Of a DNA stretch of 26,105 nucleotides, positions 1 through 7,679 are shown in pieces. This DNA comes from Deferribacteres bacterium. Lineage in GTDB: Bacteria > Thermosulfidibacterota > Thermosulfidibacteria > Thermosulfidibacterales > Thermosulfidibacteraceae. Each line of letters opens with the position of its first letter. Position 1 is the first letter of the stretch. The DNA is taken from NCBI GenBank assembly GCA_013153205.1, contig JAADEW010000091.1:1-26105 (forward strand), read 5' to 3'. The notes beneath the pieces are model-generated. The model saw only the letters and a list, made by a program, of their open reading frames with translations, searched no databases and was not told where the DNA came from. A program made the position numbers and the translations under genes.

Positions 1-503
1 ATAAGGGGAAGGGAGACCGCAAGCCCCTCGGGTATGTCCTGAATGCCTATCGCCAGAGCGGTAGCCAAGCCCTTGTGGGAGTTGTTGACGATGGAGACCC
101 CTACTGCAAAGCCCTCCGGCAGGTTGTGTATTATAAGGGCTATGGCGATGAGCCACACCCTTTTCAGCTTTTCACGATGTTTTTTAGAGCCTTCATACCC
201 AAGCAGAAGATGCTCGTGGGGAAGCCACCTCTCAACCGCAAGTATAAGAAAAAAGCCGCAGACCACCCCCACACAGCTCAGAAGAACGCTTCCCTCCTCA
301 ATGGAGGGAAGTATGAGGGAAGTGAAGCTTGCAACGAGCATGATACCGCCACTGAACGCCATGCTCACATCAAGGCTCCAGTCAGGGAACCCCTTGAAAA
401 TAACGGCAATAATAGCACCAAAAGTGGTGGTGAACATAACGAAAGATGCCCCCACGAAAACCAACTGCAGTGGGGTAAGGGTATTTACGAGATGCTCAAA
501 CAT
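1..503 (-). CDS. ZIP-family metal (zinc/iron) transporter, 3' part cut by window edge
   Basis: Translating the minus strand from the ATG at 503 gives an open frame of at least 167 residues that runs off the left edge, so the C-terminus is missing. It is rich in hydrophobic segments (about residues 12-36, 48-66, 75-91 and 116-136). It carries the two ZIP-family metal-site signatures: HNLPEG at residues 126-131 and QDIPEG at 155-160, on successive helices, with a cytoplasmic loop containing HEH (96-98) between them. ZIP proteins import divalent metals such as Zn2+, Fe2+ or Mn2+ across the inner membrane. An in-frame TGA lies just upstream, so 503 is the first possible ATG; no strong ribosome-binding site is visible. 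It is the last visible gene of the hyuA-hyuB-ykgJ run, 23 bases after its neighbour. The family is clear, but the metal cannot be told from sequence. Confidence 0.85.
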   Translation of the reverse strand, partial: MFEHLVNTLTPLQLVFVGASFVMFTTTFGAIIAVIFKGFPDWSLDVSMAFSGGIMLVASFTSLILPSIEEGSVLLSCVGVVCGFFLILAVERWLPHEHLLLGYEGSKKHREKLKRVWLIAIALIIHNLPEGFAVGVSIVNNSHKGLATALAIGIQDIPEGLAVSLPL

Positions 504-526
504 AGGGAAAGATAATCAACTTCAGG

Positions 527-961
527 CTAATAGGTCAACAGTTCGGCGCAATCTATTCCCCTGAGAGAGTAAAACCTCTTCCATTTCCTGAAACACTCAA
601 CATAGGAGACTTCTTTCGGAAAGTAGCAGTGTATCTCCCCCTCTATCACCGTCTCCTCAACGGGAACAAACAGAAGGCACTCACAGGGCCTTTCGGAGAA
701 AGAGAGCCTGCATCCCGCATCATCCAGAAAGACGCATCCTCTTTCCGTGAATCTGGGAATCGGTATGGGAATTCCCAGACACACCTTGAAGGTGAGACCA
801 TGTCTCTCAAGGAGGCTCAAGAAGTTGTCCGAAGCAACTTTTCCGTAAATCCTCTCAAACCTTTCGGGAGACAGATACATACCCGGATAGGTCTTACAGC
901 ACAAACCACCGCAGAGCGCACAAATTTCGTGGTTTTCAACGAAACGGTCACTCAGCTCCAT
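527..961 (-). CDS. YkgJ-type cysteine-cluster protein
   Basis: This small soluble protein (144 residues from the ATG at 961) has the cysteine pattern of the YkgJ/UPF0153 metal-cluster family. It has C-x2-C-x3-CC at residues 14-22, then Cys61, Cys76 and Cys84, and finally RPCEC with Cys93 and Cys95. Family members are thought to bind zinc or an Fe-S cluster, and their biochemical role is not established. A GTG at 973 would add four residues, but ATG 961 is better placed: it overlaps the end of hyuB by 14 bases and GGGGGAGG lies just upstream (that run also encodes the glycine-rich hyuB C-terminus, so it may be coincidental). It sits between hyuB and a ZIP metal transporter, so a role in metal handling for the Hyu enzyme is possible but is inference. 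Confidence 0.75.
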   Translation of the reverse strand: MELSDRFVENHEICALCGGLCCKTYPGMYLSPERFERIYGKVASDNFLSLLERHGLTFKVCLGIPIPIPRFTERGCVFLDDAGCRLSFSERPCECLLFVPVEETVIEGEIHCYFPKEVSYVECFRKWKRFYSLRGIDCAELLTY

Positions 962-2489
962 AGCCTCCCCCACCGGGAGTCTCTATCCTCAGTCTATCCC
1001 CCCTTTTCACCTTCACCCTGCACTTTGAGGGAAGCACTTCTTCCTTCCCGTCCCTCACCAGAAGATTTAAGCCGCGCGCACCGGGACTGCCGCCGAAAAG
1101 GCCGTAAGGAGCAAACCTTCTCCTTTCGGAAACCACGGTGACCTCTGCATCTTCAAGAAAGAGGTATTCGCGAACGATTCCATCACCGCCTTTTCTTCTT
1201 CCGCCTCCCCCGGAGCCCCTTCTCACCTCATACCTGACCACGCGAAAGGGATAAGCAAACTCAAGGGCCTCCACCGGAGTGTTCATGGTGTTGGTCATGT
1301 GAGAATGGATGGCGCTTTCTCCATCCCCGTATCTGGACGCCCCCATACCGCCGCCTATGGTTTCGTAATAGACAAAGGGAGACTCAACGCCCCCTATGCA
1401 CACGTTGTTCATGGTCCCCTGACTCGCAGCGGGAACGAAATCCAGAGCAAAAGAGAGAGCTCCCAAACAGACATCCACTATGCGCTGAGAGGTCTCAACG
1501 TTTCCTGCGGACACGGCTTTGGGTTTTCTCGCATCAACAACACTTCCCCTTCGCGTCACCACATCCACACACCTGAAAATGCCGGCATTAGCGGGAACAT
1601 AATCGGGAAGAATGCACTTCAAAACATACAAAACGCAGGAGATGGTTATGGTTCTTACGGCGTTCAGCGGACCCTCAACCTCATCGTCGGAAGGGGAAAA
1701 ATCAAAAACAAGATGCCCATCCTCCACTTTCACCCTCACGGCTATCTTCACCGCTTTTTCCGTTAAGCCATCGTTGTCCAGAAAATCCTCAAAGTAATAC
1801 TCACCCGCCGGCATCCTCTTTATAAACTGTCTTGCCGATTTTTCCGCATAATCCTGAAGAAAGGCGGCGTAATCTCTAACCGCATCAATGCCGTATCTTT
1901 CTATCACCTCCGTAAGCCGCAAAATCCCCCTTCTGTTTGCACCAATCTGGGCGCTGAAATCACCCTCCCTCTCCTCCGGAACCCTCACATTGGACAGGAT
2001 AAAGTCAAATATCTCCTCATCCAGCTTACCCCTCTTTACGAGCTTCACCGGTGGAATTATAAGTCCCTCCTGATAGATGCTTTCAGAAAGGGGCATGGAA
2101 CCGGGACTCATTCCTCCAATGTCCGCATGATGGGCTCTGTTTGCCACGAAAAAGCACAGCTTTCCCTCCCAGAACACGGGAGCAATCACGGTGACGTCGG
2201 GAAGGTGGGTCCCGCCGAGATACGGGTCGTTAAAGACCACCATATCACCGGGTTCAAAGTCAAACCGGGAAAGGGCGCTCTTCACAGCAAAGGGCATGGA
2301 ACCGAGGTGAACAGGGATGTGAGCGGCTTGAGCCACCAGCTCGCCCTTTTCATCAAAGAGGGCACAGGAGAGGTCCCTCCTCTCCTTTATATTGGGGGAA
2401 AAGGCACATCTGGTCAGCACCATCCCCATCTCCTCAGCCACGGAGGAAAAAAGATTGCGGAAGACCTCAAGCCTTACCGGGTCATACAT
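948..2489 (-). CDS. hyuB: Hydantoinase B / 5-oxoprolinase-type subunit
   Basis: This 513-residue protein matches the HyuB family in length and landmarks. The N-terminus contains the family signature SPNIKERRDLSCALFD around residues 31-46, followed by HIPVHLGSMP and NDPYLGGTHLPD. The C-terminus ends in the typical glycine-rich TPGGGGYG. HyuB pairs with HyuA to form ATP-dependent amidohydrolases or carboxylases (hydantoinase, 5-oxoprolinase, acetone or acetophenone carboxylase). Its ATG shares one base with the hyuA stop (TGATG), so the two are translationally coupled, with GAGAGGGG just upstream as a ribosome-binding site. The substrate cannot be decided from sequence. No gene for a hydantoin, oxoproline or ketone pathway lies nearby in the window. 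The family call is firm. Confidence 0.92.
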   Translation of the reverse strand: MYDPVRLEVFRNLFSSVAEEMGMVLTRCAFSPNIKERRDLSCALFDEKGELVAQAAHIPVHLGSMPFAVKSALSRFDFEPGDMVVFNDPYLGGTHLPDVTVIAPVFWEGKLCFFVANRAHHADIGGMSPGSMPLSESIYQEGLIIPPVKLVKRGKLDEEIFDFILSNVRVPEEREGDFSAQIGANRRGILRLTEVIERYGIDAVRDYAAFLQDYAEKSARQFIKRMPAGEYYFEDFLDNDGLTEKAVKIAVRVKVEDGHLVFDFSPSDDEVEGPLNAVRTITISCVLYVLKCILPDYVPANAGIFRCVDVVTRRGSVVDARKPKAVSAGNVETSQRIVDVCLGALSFALDFVPAASQGTMNNVCIGGVESPFVYYETIGGGMGASRYGDGESAIHSHMTNTMNTPVEALEFAYPFRVVRYEVRRGSGGGGRRKGGDGIVREYLFLEDAEVTVVSERRRFAPYGLFGGSPGARGLNLLVRDGKEEVLPSKCRVKVKRGDRLRIETPGGGGYGAE

Positions 2490-4459
2490 CAGCCCCTCTC
2501 CATTATGAGATTGCCGAATCCATCAACCGCCACCGCAAATCCCGGCGGCACGAACACCGTTGAGGAATACTCCACCACAATGGAAGGACCGGATATAGAG
2601 TTTCCAGCAAGAAGAGCCTCTCTTTTATAGACGTCAGCGTCATACCAGCTCCCCGAAAAGTAAAGCCTCCCTTTCCCTAAAAAGGCATCCGAAGGGGGAC
2701 TCTGACCGCCTTCAGGAATTGGAGAAAGGGGAGGTTTATCAACAAGCCCCACCGCCCTCACCCGGAGGTTAACCACCTCTATCTCCTTATCCATACTGTA
2801 GCCGTAGAGCTCCTCATGAGCCTTTGCGAACCTGTTCCTGACATCACTGCCGTAGGGAATGCTCAGCTCGTAAGACTGTCCGGCATACCTTACATCCACA
2901 TACCTTTCAACAAATATTCTGGCATCTTCAAACCCTTCCTCTCTCATCTCTTCAAGGGCTTTCTTCTCCATCTCAGAGAAGAACCCATCAAGCCTATCCA
3001 GCTCATCCTCCCCCAGCATCACGGTGAGGGTATAGTCCTTCACACAGTCCGCCACCACCATACCAACGGCGGAAAGCACCCCCGGATTGAGCGGAATTAT
3101 CACCCTCTTTATCTTCATCGCCTCCGAAAGAGCCGCCGCATGAAGGGAAGCGGCTCCTCCAAACACAAAGAGAGAAAACTCCTCCGGGTCATAGCCCTTC
3201 TCCACGCTCACCGCTCTTATGGCTTTTTCCATGCTGGAGTTGGCAACGGTGATGATACCCTCCGCAGTCTGATAAGGGTCCATGCCGAGCTCATCGGCAA
3301 GCCTGACCATATACGGCTCAACCCTTTCGGGATAAAGCCGCATGGCTCCCCCAAGGAAGTAATGGGGCAGAAGCCTGCCCAGAAAGAGGTTGGCGTCAGT
3401 CACCGTCAAAGCCTCTCCTCTACCGTAGCAGACGGGACCGGGGTCCGCCCCGGCGCTTTCAGGTCCCACCTTGAGGACACCGCCTTCGTCAACCCTGGCG
3501 ATGGAGCCTCCCCCTGCTCCTATGGTGTGTATCTCTATCATGGGAACCTTTATGGGCAGTCCCGTCACCTTCAGCTCGGTGGACATGAGGGGGCTTCCGT
3601 CTATCAAAGAGACATCTGTGGAGGTGCCTCCCATATCCAGGGTTATAAGTTTTGTGTCCCCTATAGCCTCTCCTATGTAAAGGGCGGCTGTCACACCGCC
3701 TGCCGGACCGGAGAGTATGGTTCTCACCGGCTCCTTCACGGCTTTTTTCACAGAGATGATGCCCCCGTTGGACTGCATAACTTTAAGCCTCGCCTCTCCG
3801 AAAGCCTGAGACAGCCTGCCTAAATAGCTCTTCATCTTCGGAGCCACATAGGAATTCACCACCACCGTGGAGGTTCGCTCAAACTCCCTGAATTCAGGCA
3901 GAATATCGGAGGAGCAGTGAACATCAACGCCGAAAAAGCCTTCAACCGCTTTCTTAACCCGCTTTTCGTGCTCGTCGTTGAGGAAGCTGAAGAGAAATGA
4001 CACGGAGACCACATCAAACTCCTCTCCTTCAAGCTCTGCAATCAGTTTGCGTATTTCCGATTCGTCCAAGTCCTCAACCACATTGCCATTTCTGTCTATT
4101 CTGCAGTTTACGCCAAACCTCAAATTCGCCGGAACGAGAGGAGGCTGTCTCCTGTAGGATAGGTCGTAGAGCCTTTCCCTGTTCTGCCTTCCTATCTCTA
4201 TAACGTCTTCAAGTCCCCTGTTGGTGATAAGAGCAACCCTCGCACCCTTTCTCTCTATCAGCGTGTTGGTAGCAACCGTTGAGCCGTGAATAACCTTCAG
4301 AGGTGTTCTCCCGGATTCTTTAATCCCCCTGATAACCGCTTCATGAGGCCTTTCCGGCGTGGAAGGAACCTTTAAGATATGCCACCTTCCCCTGTGATAA
4401 AAGACCACATCCGTAAAGGTTCCTCCGGTATCAACCCCTATCACCACCGCCTCATCCAT
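2489..4459 (-). CDS. hyuA: Hydantoinase A / 5-oxoprolinase-type ATPase subunit
   Basis: About 656 residues, the usual size for HyuA. The N-terminus has the actin-like phosphate-binding loop GVDTGGTFTDVV (residues 8-19 from the ATG). The middle holds LSGPAGGV, LDMGGTSTDVSLIDG and the HTIGAGGGSIA stretch, followed by GPESAGADPGP and TDANLFLGRL, all landmarks of the Hydantoinase_A / 5-oxoprolinase ATPase domain. The enzyme uses ATP to activate a carbonyl, and the companion HyuB completes hydrolysis or carboxylation. Two starts are possible, GTG at 4462 and ATG at 4459; I chose ATG. Neither has a clear ribosome-binding site. It is the first gene of a minus-strand run (hyuA, hyuB, ykgJ, ZIP) divergent from pfkB. 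Functional specificity is unknown. Confidence 0.92.
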   Translation of the reverse strand: MDEAVVIGVDTGGTFTDVVFYHRGRWHILKVPSTPERPHEAVIRGIKESGRTPLKVIHGSTVATNTLIERKGARVALITNRGLEDVIEIGRQNRERLYDLSYRRQPPLVPANLRFGVNCRIDRNGNVVEDLDESEIRKLIAELEGEEFDVVSVSFLFSFLNDEHEKRVKKAVEGFFGVDVHCSSDILPEFREFERTSTVVVNSYVAPKMKSYLGRLSQAFGEARLKVMQSNGGIISVKKAVKEPVRTILSGPAGGVTAALYIGEAIGDTKLITLDMGGTSTDVSLIDGSPLMSTELKVTGLPIKVPMIEIHTIGAGGGSIARVDEGGVLKVGPESAGADPGPVCYGRGEALTVTDANLFLGRLLPHYFLGGAMRLYPERVEPYMVRLADELGMDPYQTAEGIITVANSSMEKAIRAVSVEKGYDPEEFSLFVFGGAASLHAAALSEAMKIKRVIIPLNPGVLSAVGMVVADCVKDYTLTVMLGEDELDRLDGFFSEMEKKALEEMREEGFEDARIFVERYVDVRYAGQSYELSIPYGSDVRNRFAKAHEELYGYSMDKEIEVVNLRVRAVGLVDKPPLSPIPEGGQSPPSDAFLGKGRLYFSGSWYDADVYKREALLAGNSISGPSIVVEYSSTVFVPPGFAVAVDGFGNLIMERG

Positions 4460-4462
4460 CAC

Positions 4463-4572
4463 GCAATTTAATTAACCCAAAAGCCGCCTTCTGTAAACTT
4501 GAAAGCCCTGCGGTAGATTTTCCCCCTCACAAAGGATATTAATTAAAGAAAGCCCCTTTAAGGAGGGAAAAG
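4463..4572. promoter_or_regulatory. Divergent control region between hyuA and pfkB, with two TTAATTAA sites
   Basis: This 110-base spacer separates hyuA (minus) from pfkB (plus). It contains the 8-base palindrome TTAATTAA twice, at 4468-4475 (next to the hyuA start) and 4539-4546 (about 25 bases before pfkB). A good ribosome-binding site, AAGGAGGG, ends about 5 bases before the pfkB ATG. I could not find a -35/-10 pair with normal spacing on either strand, so promoter positions are not assigned. Confidence 0.35.
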
Positions 4573-5514
4573 ATGATTGCAACGGTCACCCTCAACCCGT
4601 CCCTTGACCACAACATAGAGGTAGAAGAGCTGAAGATAGACGATGTTACCAGAATGCTCAACTCAAAGCTTGACCCCGGTGGAAAAGGGATAAACGTGTC
4701 AAGAATCATAAACACCCTTGGCGGTCCCACGGTGGCTTACGGCTTTATCGCAGGAAAGGAAGGGGGACAGCTCTCCCTCTTTCTTGCAGAGGAAGGGATA
4801 CTCAACTCCTTTATCGCCGTTGAGGGAAGAACGAGGATAAACGTGATTATAACCGAAAGGAAAACGGGAAAGCAGACGAGGATAAACGCGGAAGGACCGC
4901 GGGTTGAGATAGAAGACCTTGAAAGGCTAAAGGAAAGGATAACCCGGCTGGGTGGAGGAATATGCTCGGTAAGCTTCATGGTCTTTGCGGGAAGTCTTCC
5001 TCCTGGACTTCCCAAAACCACCTACCGCGACCTGATTGAGGAGATAAAAGAGCTGGGGATAAAGGTGGTGCTGGACACAGACGGAGAACCGCTGAAACAG
5101 GGGGTCAAGGCAAAGCCCTTCATGATAAAGCCCAACACCTACGAACTGCAGAGGCTCGTGGACAGAGAGATAAAAACGGAATCGGACGTGCTTGATGCGG
5201 CGGAAAGGCTTCTATCCGACGGAATAGAGCTTGTAGCCGTAACCAGAGGGGGGAAAAGCGCATTCCTGGTGACGAAAGACTTTATCTACCGCTGTCAGCC
5301 TCCCAAAATAAAGGTCATAAGTGCCGTGGGCTCCGGAGACGCCTTTATAGGCGCATTCCTTCTGGCGTTGTATAGAGGGCACGGCTATCCTGAAGCCTTC
5401 AAGTGGGGAATTGCCGCGGGAGCCGCCACGGCTCTGGTTCCCGGCACAGGGCTGATGAGAAAAGAGGACTTTGAGGAGCTTTTAAAAGAGGTTGAGATAG
5501 AAAAAATAAGATAG
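4573..5514 (+). CDS. pfkB: PfkB-family phosphofructokinase (Pfk-2 / FruK-like)
   Basis: A 313-residue ribokinase/PfkB-family sugar kinase of the LacC/FruK/Pfk-2 subgroup. The N-terminus has TLNPSLD and the first signature GGKGINVSR (residues 36-44). The C-terminal anion-hole motif is VGSGDAFIGAF, with the catalytic Asp at residue 256. A KPNTYEL segment and a stretch LVDREIKTESDV resemble E. coli Pfk-2 (KPNQKEL, LVNREL). It transfers phosphate from ATP to fructose 6-phosphate or fructose 1-phosphate, giving fructose 1,6-bisphosphate. The absence of phosphotransferase-system genes here, and a fructose-bisphosphate aldolase 10 bases downstream, favour fructose 6-phosphate as substrate; that is inference. 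The AAGGAGGG ribosome-binding site fixes the start. Confidence 0.85.
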   Translation: MIATVTLNPSLDHNIEVEELKIDDVTRMLNSKLDPGGKGINVSRIINTLGGPTVAYGFIAGKEGGQLSLFLAEEGILNSFIAVEGRTRINVIITERKTGKQTRINAEGPRVEIEDLERLKERITRLGGGICSVSFMVFAGSLPPGLPKTTYRDLIEEIKELGIKVVLDTDGEPLKQGVKAKPFMIKPNTYELQRLVDREIKTESDVLDAAERLLSDGIELVAVTRGGKSAFLVTKDFIYRCQPPKIKVISAVGSGDAFIGAFLLALYRGHGYPEAFKWGIAAGAATALVPGTGLMRKEDFEELLKEVEIEKIR

Positions 5515-5524
5515 GAGGAAGGCA

Positions 5525-6415
5525 ATGGTTGCTCTTGATAAGCTGGGGCTCAGCATGGGAAAGAAGACAAGGCTCTACAGGCTCTTTTATAAATTTGGTC
5601 CGGGAAAGGGAAAGGTGCTTTTTCTGCCCATTGACCAGGGGCTTGAGCACGGTCCCTCAGACTTTTTCGAAAACCCGGAAGCGGCTTACCCCGAATACCA
5701 GATAAGAATCGCCCTTGAAGGAGGCTACTCCGGTATAGTGATGCACATAGGGCTTGCCGAAAAGTATCTCTCAAGATACGCAGGGCAAATCCCCCTAATC
5801 CTGAAGATAAACGGGAAGACTAACATCCCCCCCGACGACGAAGCCTTCTCCGCCCTAACAGCCACGGTGGAAGACGCCGTAAGACTGGGAGCAGATGCCG
5901 TGGGATACACCCTTTATGTGGGAAGTCCGAGGCAGGACGAGGACATAGCCCAGTTTAATCGTGTAAGGAAAGAGGCGGAAAGACTCGGCATGCCCGTAAT
6001 AGTGTGGGCATATCCCAGAGGGAGATTCGTTGAGATGAAGGGAGGGAAGGACAGCCTGTTCGCCATAGATTACGCCGCAAGGGTAGCCGCCGAGCTGGGA
6101 GCAGACATGATAAAGCTGAACATACCCAAGCTTGACATAAGAAGAGCCGTTGATATGCCGGAACCATACAGGTCAATGGTGAAAGAGATGAGCCAGTTTG
6201 AAGCCATCAAAAAGGTGATATCCTCGGCGGGAGATGTCCCCGTCATAATAGCTGGAGGGGAAAAGGAGCCGGACCACGAGCTTCTTGAAAAGGCAAAGAT
6301 GTGTGTTGAAGCTGGAGCCTGCGGTTTTATCTTCGGCAGAAACATCTGGCAGCGCAAATTTGATGAAGCCCTGAAGATAACTGAAAAGCTCAAGGAGATT
6401 CTGCTAACAGGCTAA
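5525..6415 (+). CDS. fba: Class I fructose-bisphosphate aldolase, archaeal (DhnA/FbaB) type
   Basis: A 296-residue TIM-barrel protein of the DhnA/DeoC-like class I aldolase family, which cleaves fructose 1,6-bisphosphate to glyceraldehyde 3-phosphate and dihydroxyacetone phosphate through a Schiff base. Visible landmarks are PIDQGLEHGP (Asp37), YTLYVGS near 128-134, VWAYPRG at 160-166, the Schiff-base lysine in DMIKLNIP (Lys197), IIAGGEK near 241-247 and the C-terminal phosphate-binding segment GFIFGRNIWQ. AGGAGGAAGG precedes the ATG and the gene follows pfkB by 10 bases, so the two form an operon. The stop codon overlaps the stop of the opposing ubiA-like gene by 4 bases, with no terminator hairpin between. 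Related enzymes make aromatic precursors (ADH synthase), but the pfkB partner supports glycolytic aldolase. Confidence 0.87.
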   Translation: MVALDKLGLSMGKKTRLYRLFYKFGPGKGKVLFLPIDQGLEHGPSDFFENPEAAYPEYQIRIALEGGYSGIVMHIGLAEKYLSRYAGQIPLILKINGKTNIPPDDEAFSALTATVEDAVRLGADAVGYTLYVGSPRQDEDIAQFNRVRKEAERLGMPVIVWAYPRGRFVEMKGGKDSLFAIDYAARVAAELGADMIKLNIPKLDIRRAVDMPEPYRSMVKEMSQFEAIKKVISSAGDVPVIIAGGEKEPDHELLEKAKMCVEAGACGFIFGRNIWQRKFDEALKITEKLKEILLTG

Positions 6416-7275
6416 AAAACGAGAGAAAGCAGGGTGAAGACAAAGACGGTAACGCTTATGTAGCCGTTCATGTTGAAAAAAGCCACATCAAGCTTTGAGA
6501 GGTCATCGGGCTTAACGAGGGAATGCTCGTATATTAAAAGGCCGGCGGCGGCTATCACACCCAGAATGTAAGCAAAACCCAGATAGGGAGCGCTTTTCTT
6601 CACGAGAAAGAGAAAAAGCACCGTCAACCCGTGGAAAAACCTCGCAAGATAGATGGAGTTTCTCACCCCCAAAAGGGCAGGAATTGAGTAAAGGCCGTAT
6701 CTCCTGTCAAACTCAATGTCCTGAAGGGCGTAAAGGATGTCAAACCCCGCCACCCAGAAAAGAACGGCAAGTCCCAGATATACAGCCGGCGGTTCCACAT
6801 TGCCCTTCACCGCTATCCACGCTCCAATGGGAGCTATGGCAAGGGAAAGCCCTAAAACCATGTGGGACGCCCATGTAAACCTCTTTGTGTAGGAATAGCC
6901 GGCGGTAATCAGGATAGCCACCGGAGAAAGGAGAAAACAGAGCCTGTTGAGGTTGTATGCCGCAAAGACGAACACCCCGTAAGAAATTACGGCAAACACC
7001 AAAGCGGCTCTCTTTGATATTTCACCTTTAGGGATGTGACGGTTCTTCGTGCGGGGATTCAAGGCGTCAATCTCAGCGTCCACATACCTGTTGAAAGCCA
7101 TGGCTCCGGACCTTGCCCCCACCATGGCAACCAGTATCCAGAAGAGGGTCCTCCCATCGGGAATGCCCCTTGCCGCAATAACGGCGCTTGTCAGAGCAAA
7201 GGGCAGGGCAAATACCGTATGGGGAAACTTTATCATATCAAGGAGCTTTTTTACGCTTTCAACAATCCCTCTCAT
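6412..7275 (-). CDS. ubiA: UbiA-family prenyltransferase, probably quinone biosynthesis (UbiA/MqnP-like)
   Basis: A 287-residue integral membrane protein with about eight to nine hydrophobic segments. It carries the two prenyl-diphosphate/Mg2+ motifs of the UbiA superfamily: NRYVDAEID at residues 62-70, followed by NPRTKNR, and DIEFDRRYG at 185-193. The NPRTxNR form is typical of 4-hydroxybenzoate-type and menaquinone (MqnP-like) prenyltransferases that attach the polyprenyl tail to an aromatic ring. Because the inferred lineage is anaerobic, menaquinone-type synthesis seems likelier than ubiquinone, but the sequence does not settle it. Its ATG overlaps the tsaE stop by 4 bases (ATGA), and it is the last gene of the ppiD-pyrR-pyrB-tsaE run. 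Its 3' end overlaps the aldolase gene tail to tail. Confidence 0.85.
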   Translation of the reverse strand: MRGIVESVKKLLDMIKFPHTVFALPFALTSAVIAARGIPDGRTLFWILVAMVGARSGAMAFNRYVDAEIDALNPRTKNRHIPKGEISKRAALVFAVISYGVFVFAAYNLNRLCFLLSPVAILITAGYSYTKRFTWASHMVLGLSLAIAPIGAWIAVKGNVEPPAVYLGLAVLFWVAGFDILYALQDIEFDRRYGLYSIPALLGVRNSIYLARFFHGLTVLFLFLVKKSAPYLGFAYILGVIAAAGLLIYEHSLVKPDDLSKLDVAFFNMNGYISVTVFVFTLLSLVF

Positions 7276-7679
7276 CTCACCTCTATCTCCCTTTCACTCT
7301 CTCCCAAAACCCTTATCCTCACCTCAACCCTGTCCTTATACGATTCAAAGAACCTTTTATCCTTTTCCCACCACTCAACGGCTACAATTCCCTCATCAAG
7401 CATCTCGTCAAGCTCAAGCACCTCATAAGGAAACCCATCAAGCCGGTATAAGTCAACATGAAAAAGCTTTACCCCGTTGGAATACTCGTTCACTATGACA
7501 AAGGTGGGGCTTGACACATCCTCCTTTATTCCCAGCCCTTCGGCAAGCCCCTTTACAAACCGGGTCTTCCCTGCACCCAGCTCTCCGCTCAACAGAATAA
7601 GGGTTCCCGGTTTTATGCGGGAAGCAAGCTCCTTCGCAAAGGCTACGGTCTCCTCAGGGCTTTTCGTTATTACCTTCAT
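7272..7679 (-). CDS. tsaE: tRNA threonylcarbamoyladenosine biosynthesis ATPase TsaE
   Basis: A 135-residue P-loop protein of normal TsaE (YjeE) length. It has a Walker A motif GELGAGKT at residues 32-39, the family signature SSPTFVIVNEY around 56-66, and HVDLYRLD, followed by an EW-containing segment (AVEWWEK). TsaE works with TsaB and TsaD to place threonylcarbamoyl on A37 of tRNAs that read ANN codons; its ATPase cycle resets the complex. The ATG overlaps the pyrB stop by 4 bases and the gene ends in a 4-base overlap with ubiA, so it is translated as part of the same transcript. TsaB and TsaD are not in this window. Confidence 0.93.
   Translation of the reverse strand: MKVITKSPEETVAFAKELASRIKPGTLILLSGELGAGKTRFVKGLAEGLGIKEDVSSPTFVIVNEYSNGVKLFHVDLYRLDGFPYEVLELDEMLDEGIVAVEWWEKDKRFFESYKDRVEVRIRVLGESEREIEVR

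Noticed and set aside
43..564. Plus-strand open frames across the left edge
   Set aside because: The minus strand encodes a convincing ZIP transporter over the same bases.
2816..3823. Open frame of about 335 codons opposite hyuA
   Set aside because: It is antisense to a gene with full HyuA motifs, has a low-complexity translation and no recognisable domain.
4499..4542. TTGAAA (4499-4504) with TATTAA (4537-4542) as a pfkB promoter
   Set aside because: The spacing is 32 bases, far outside the normal 15-19.
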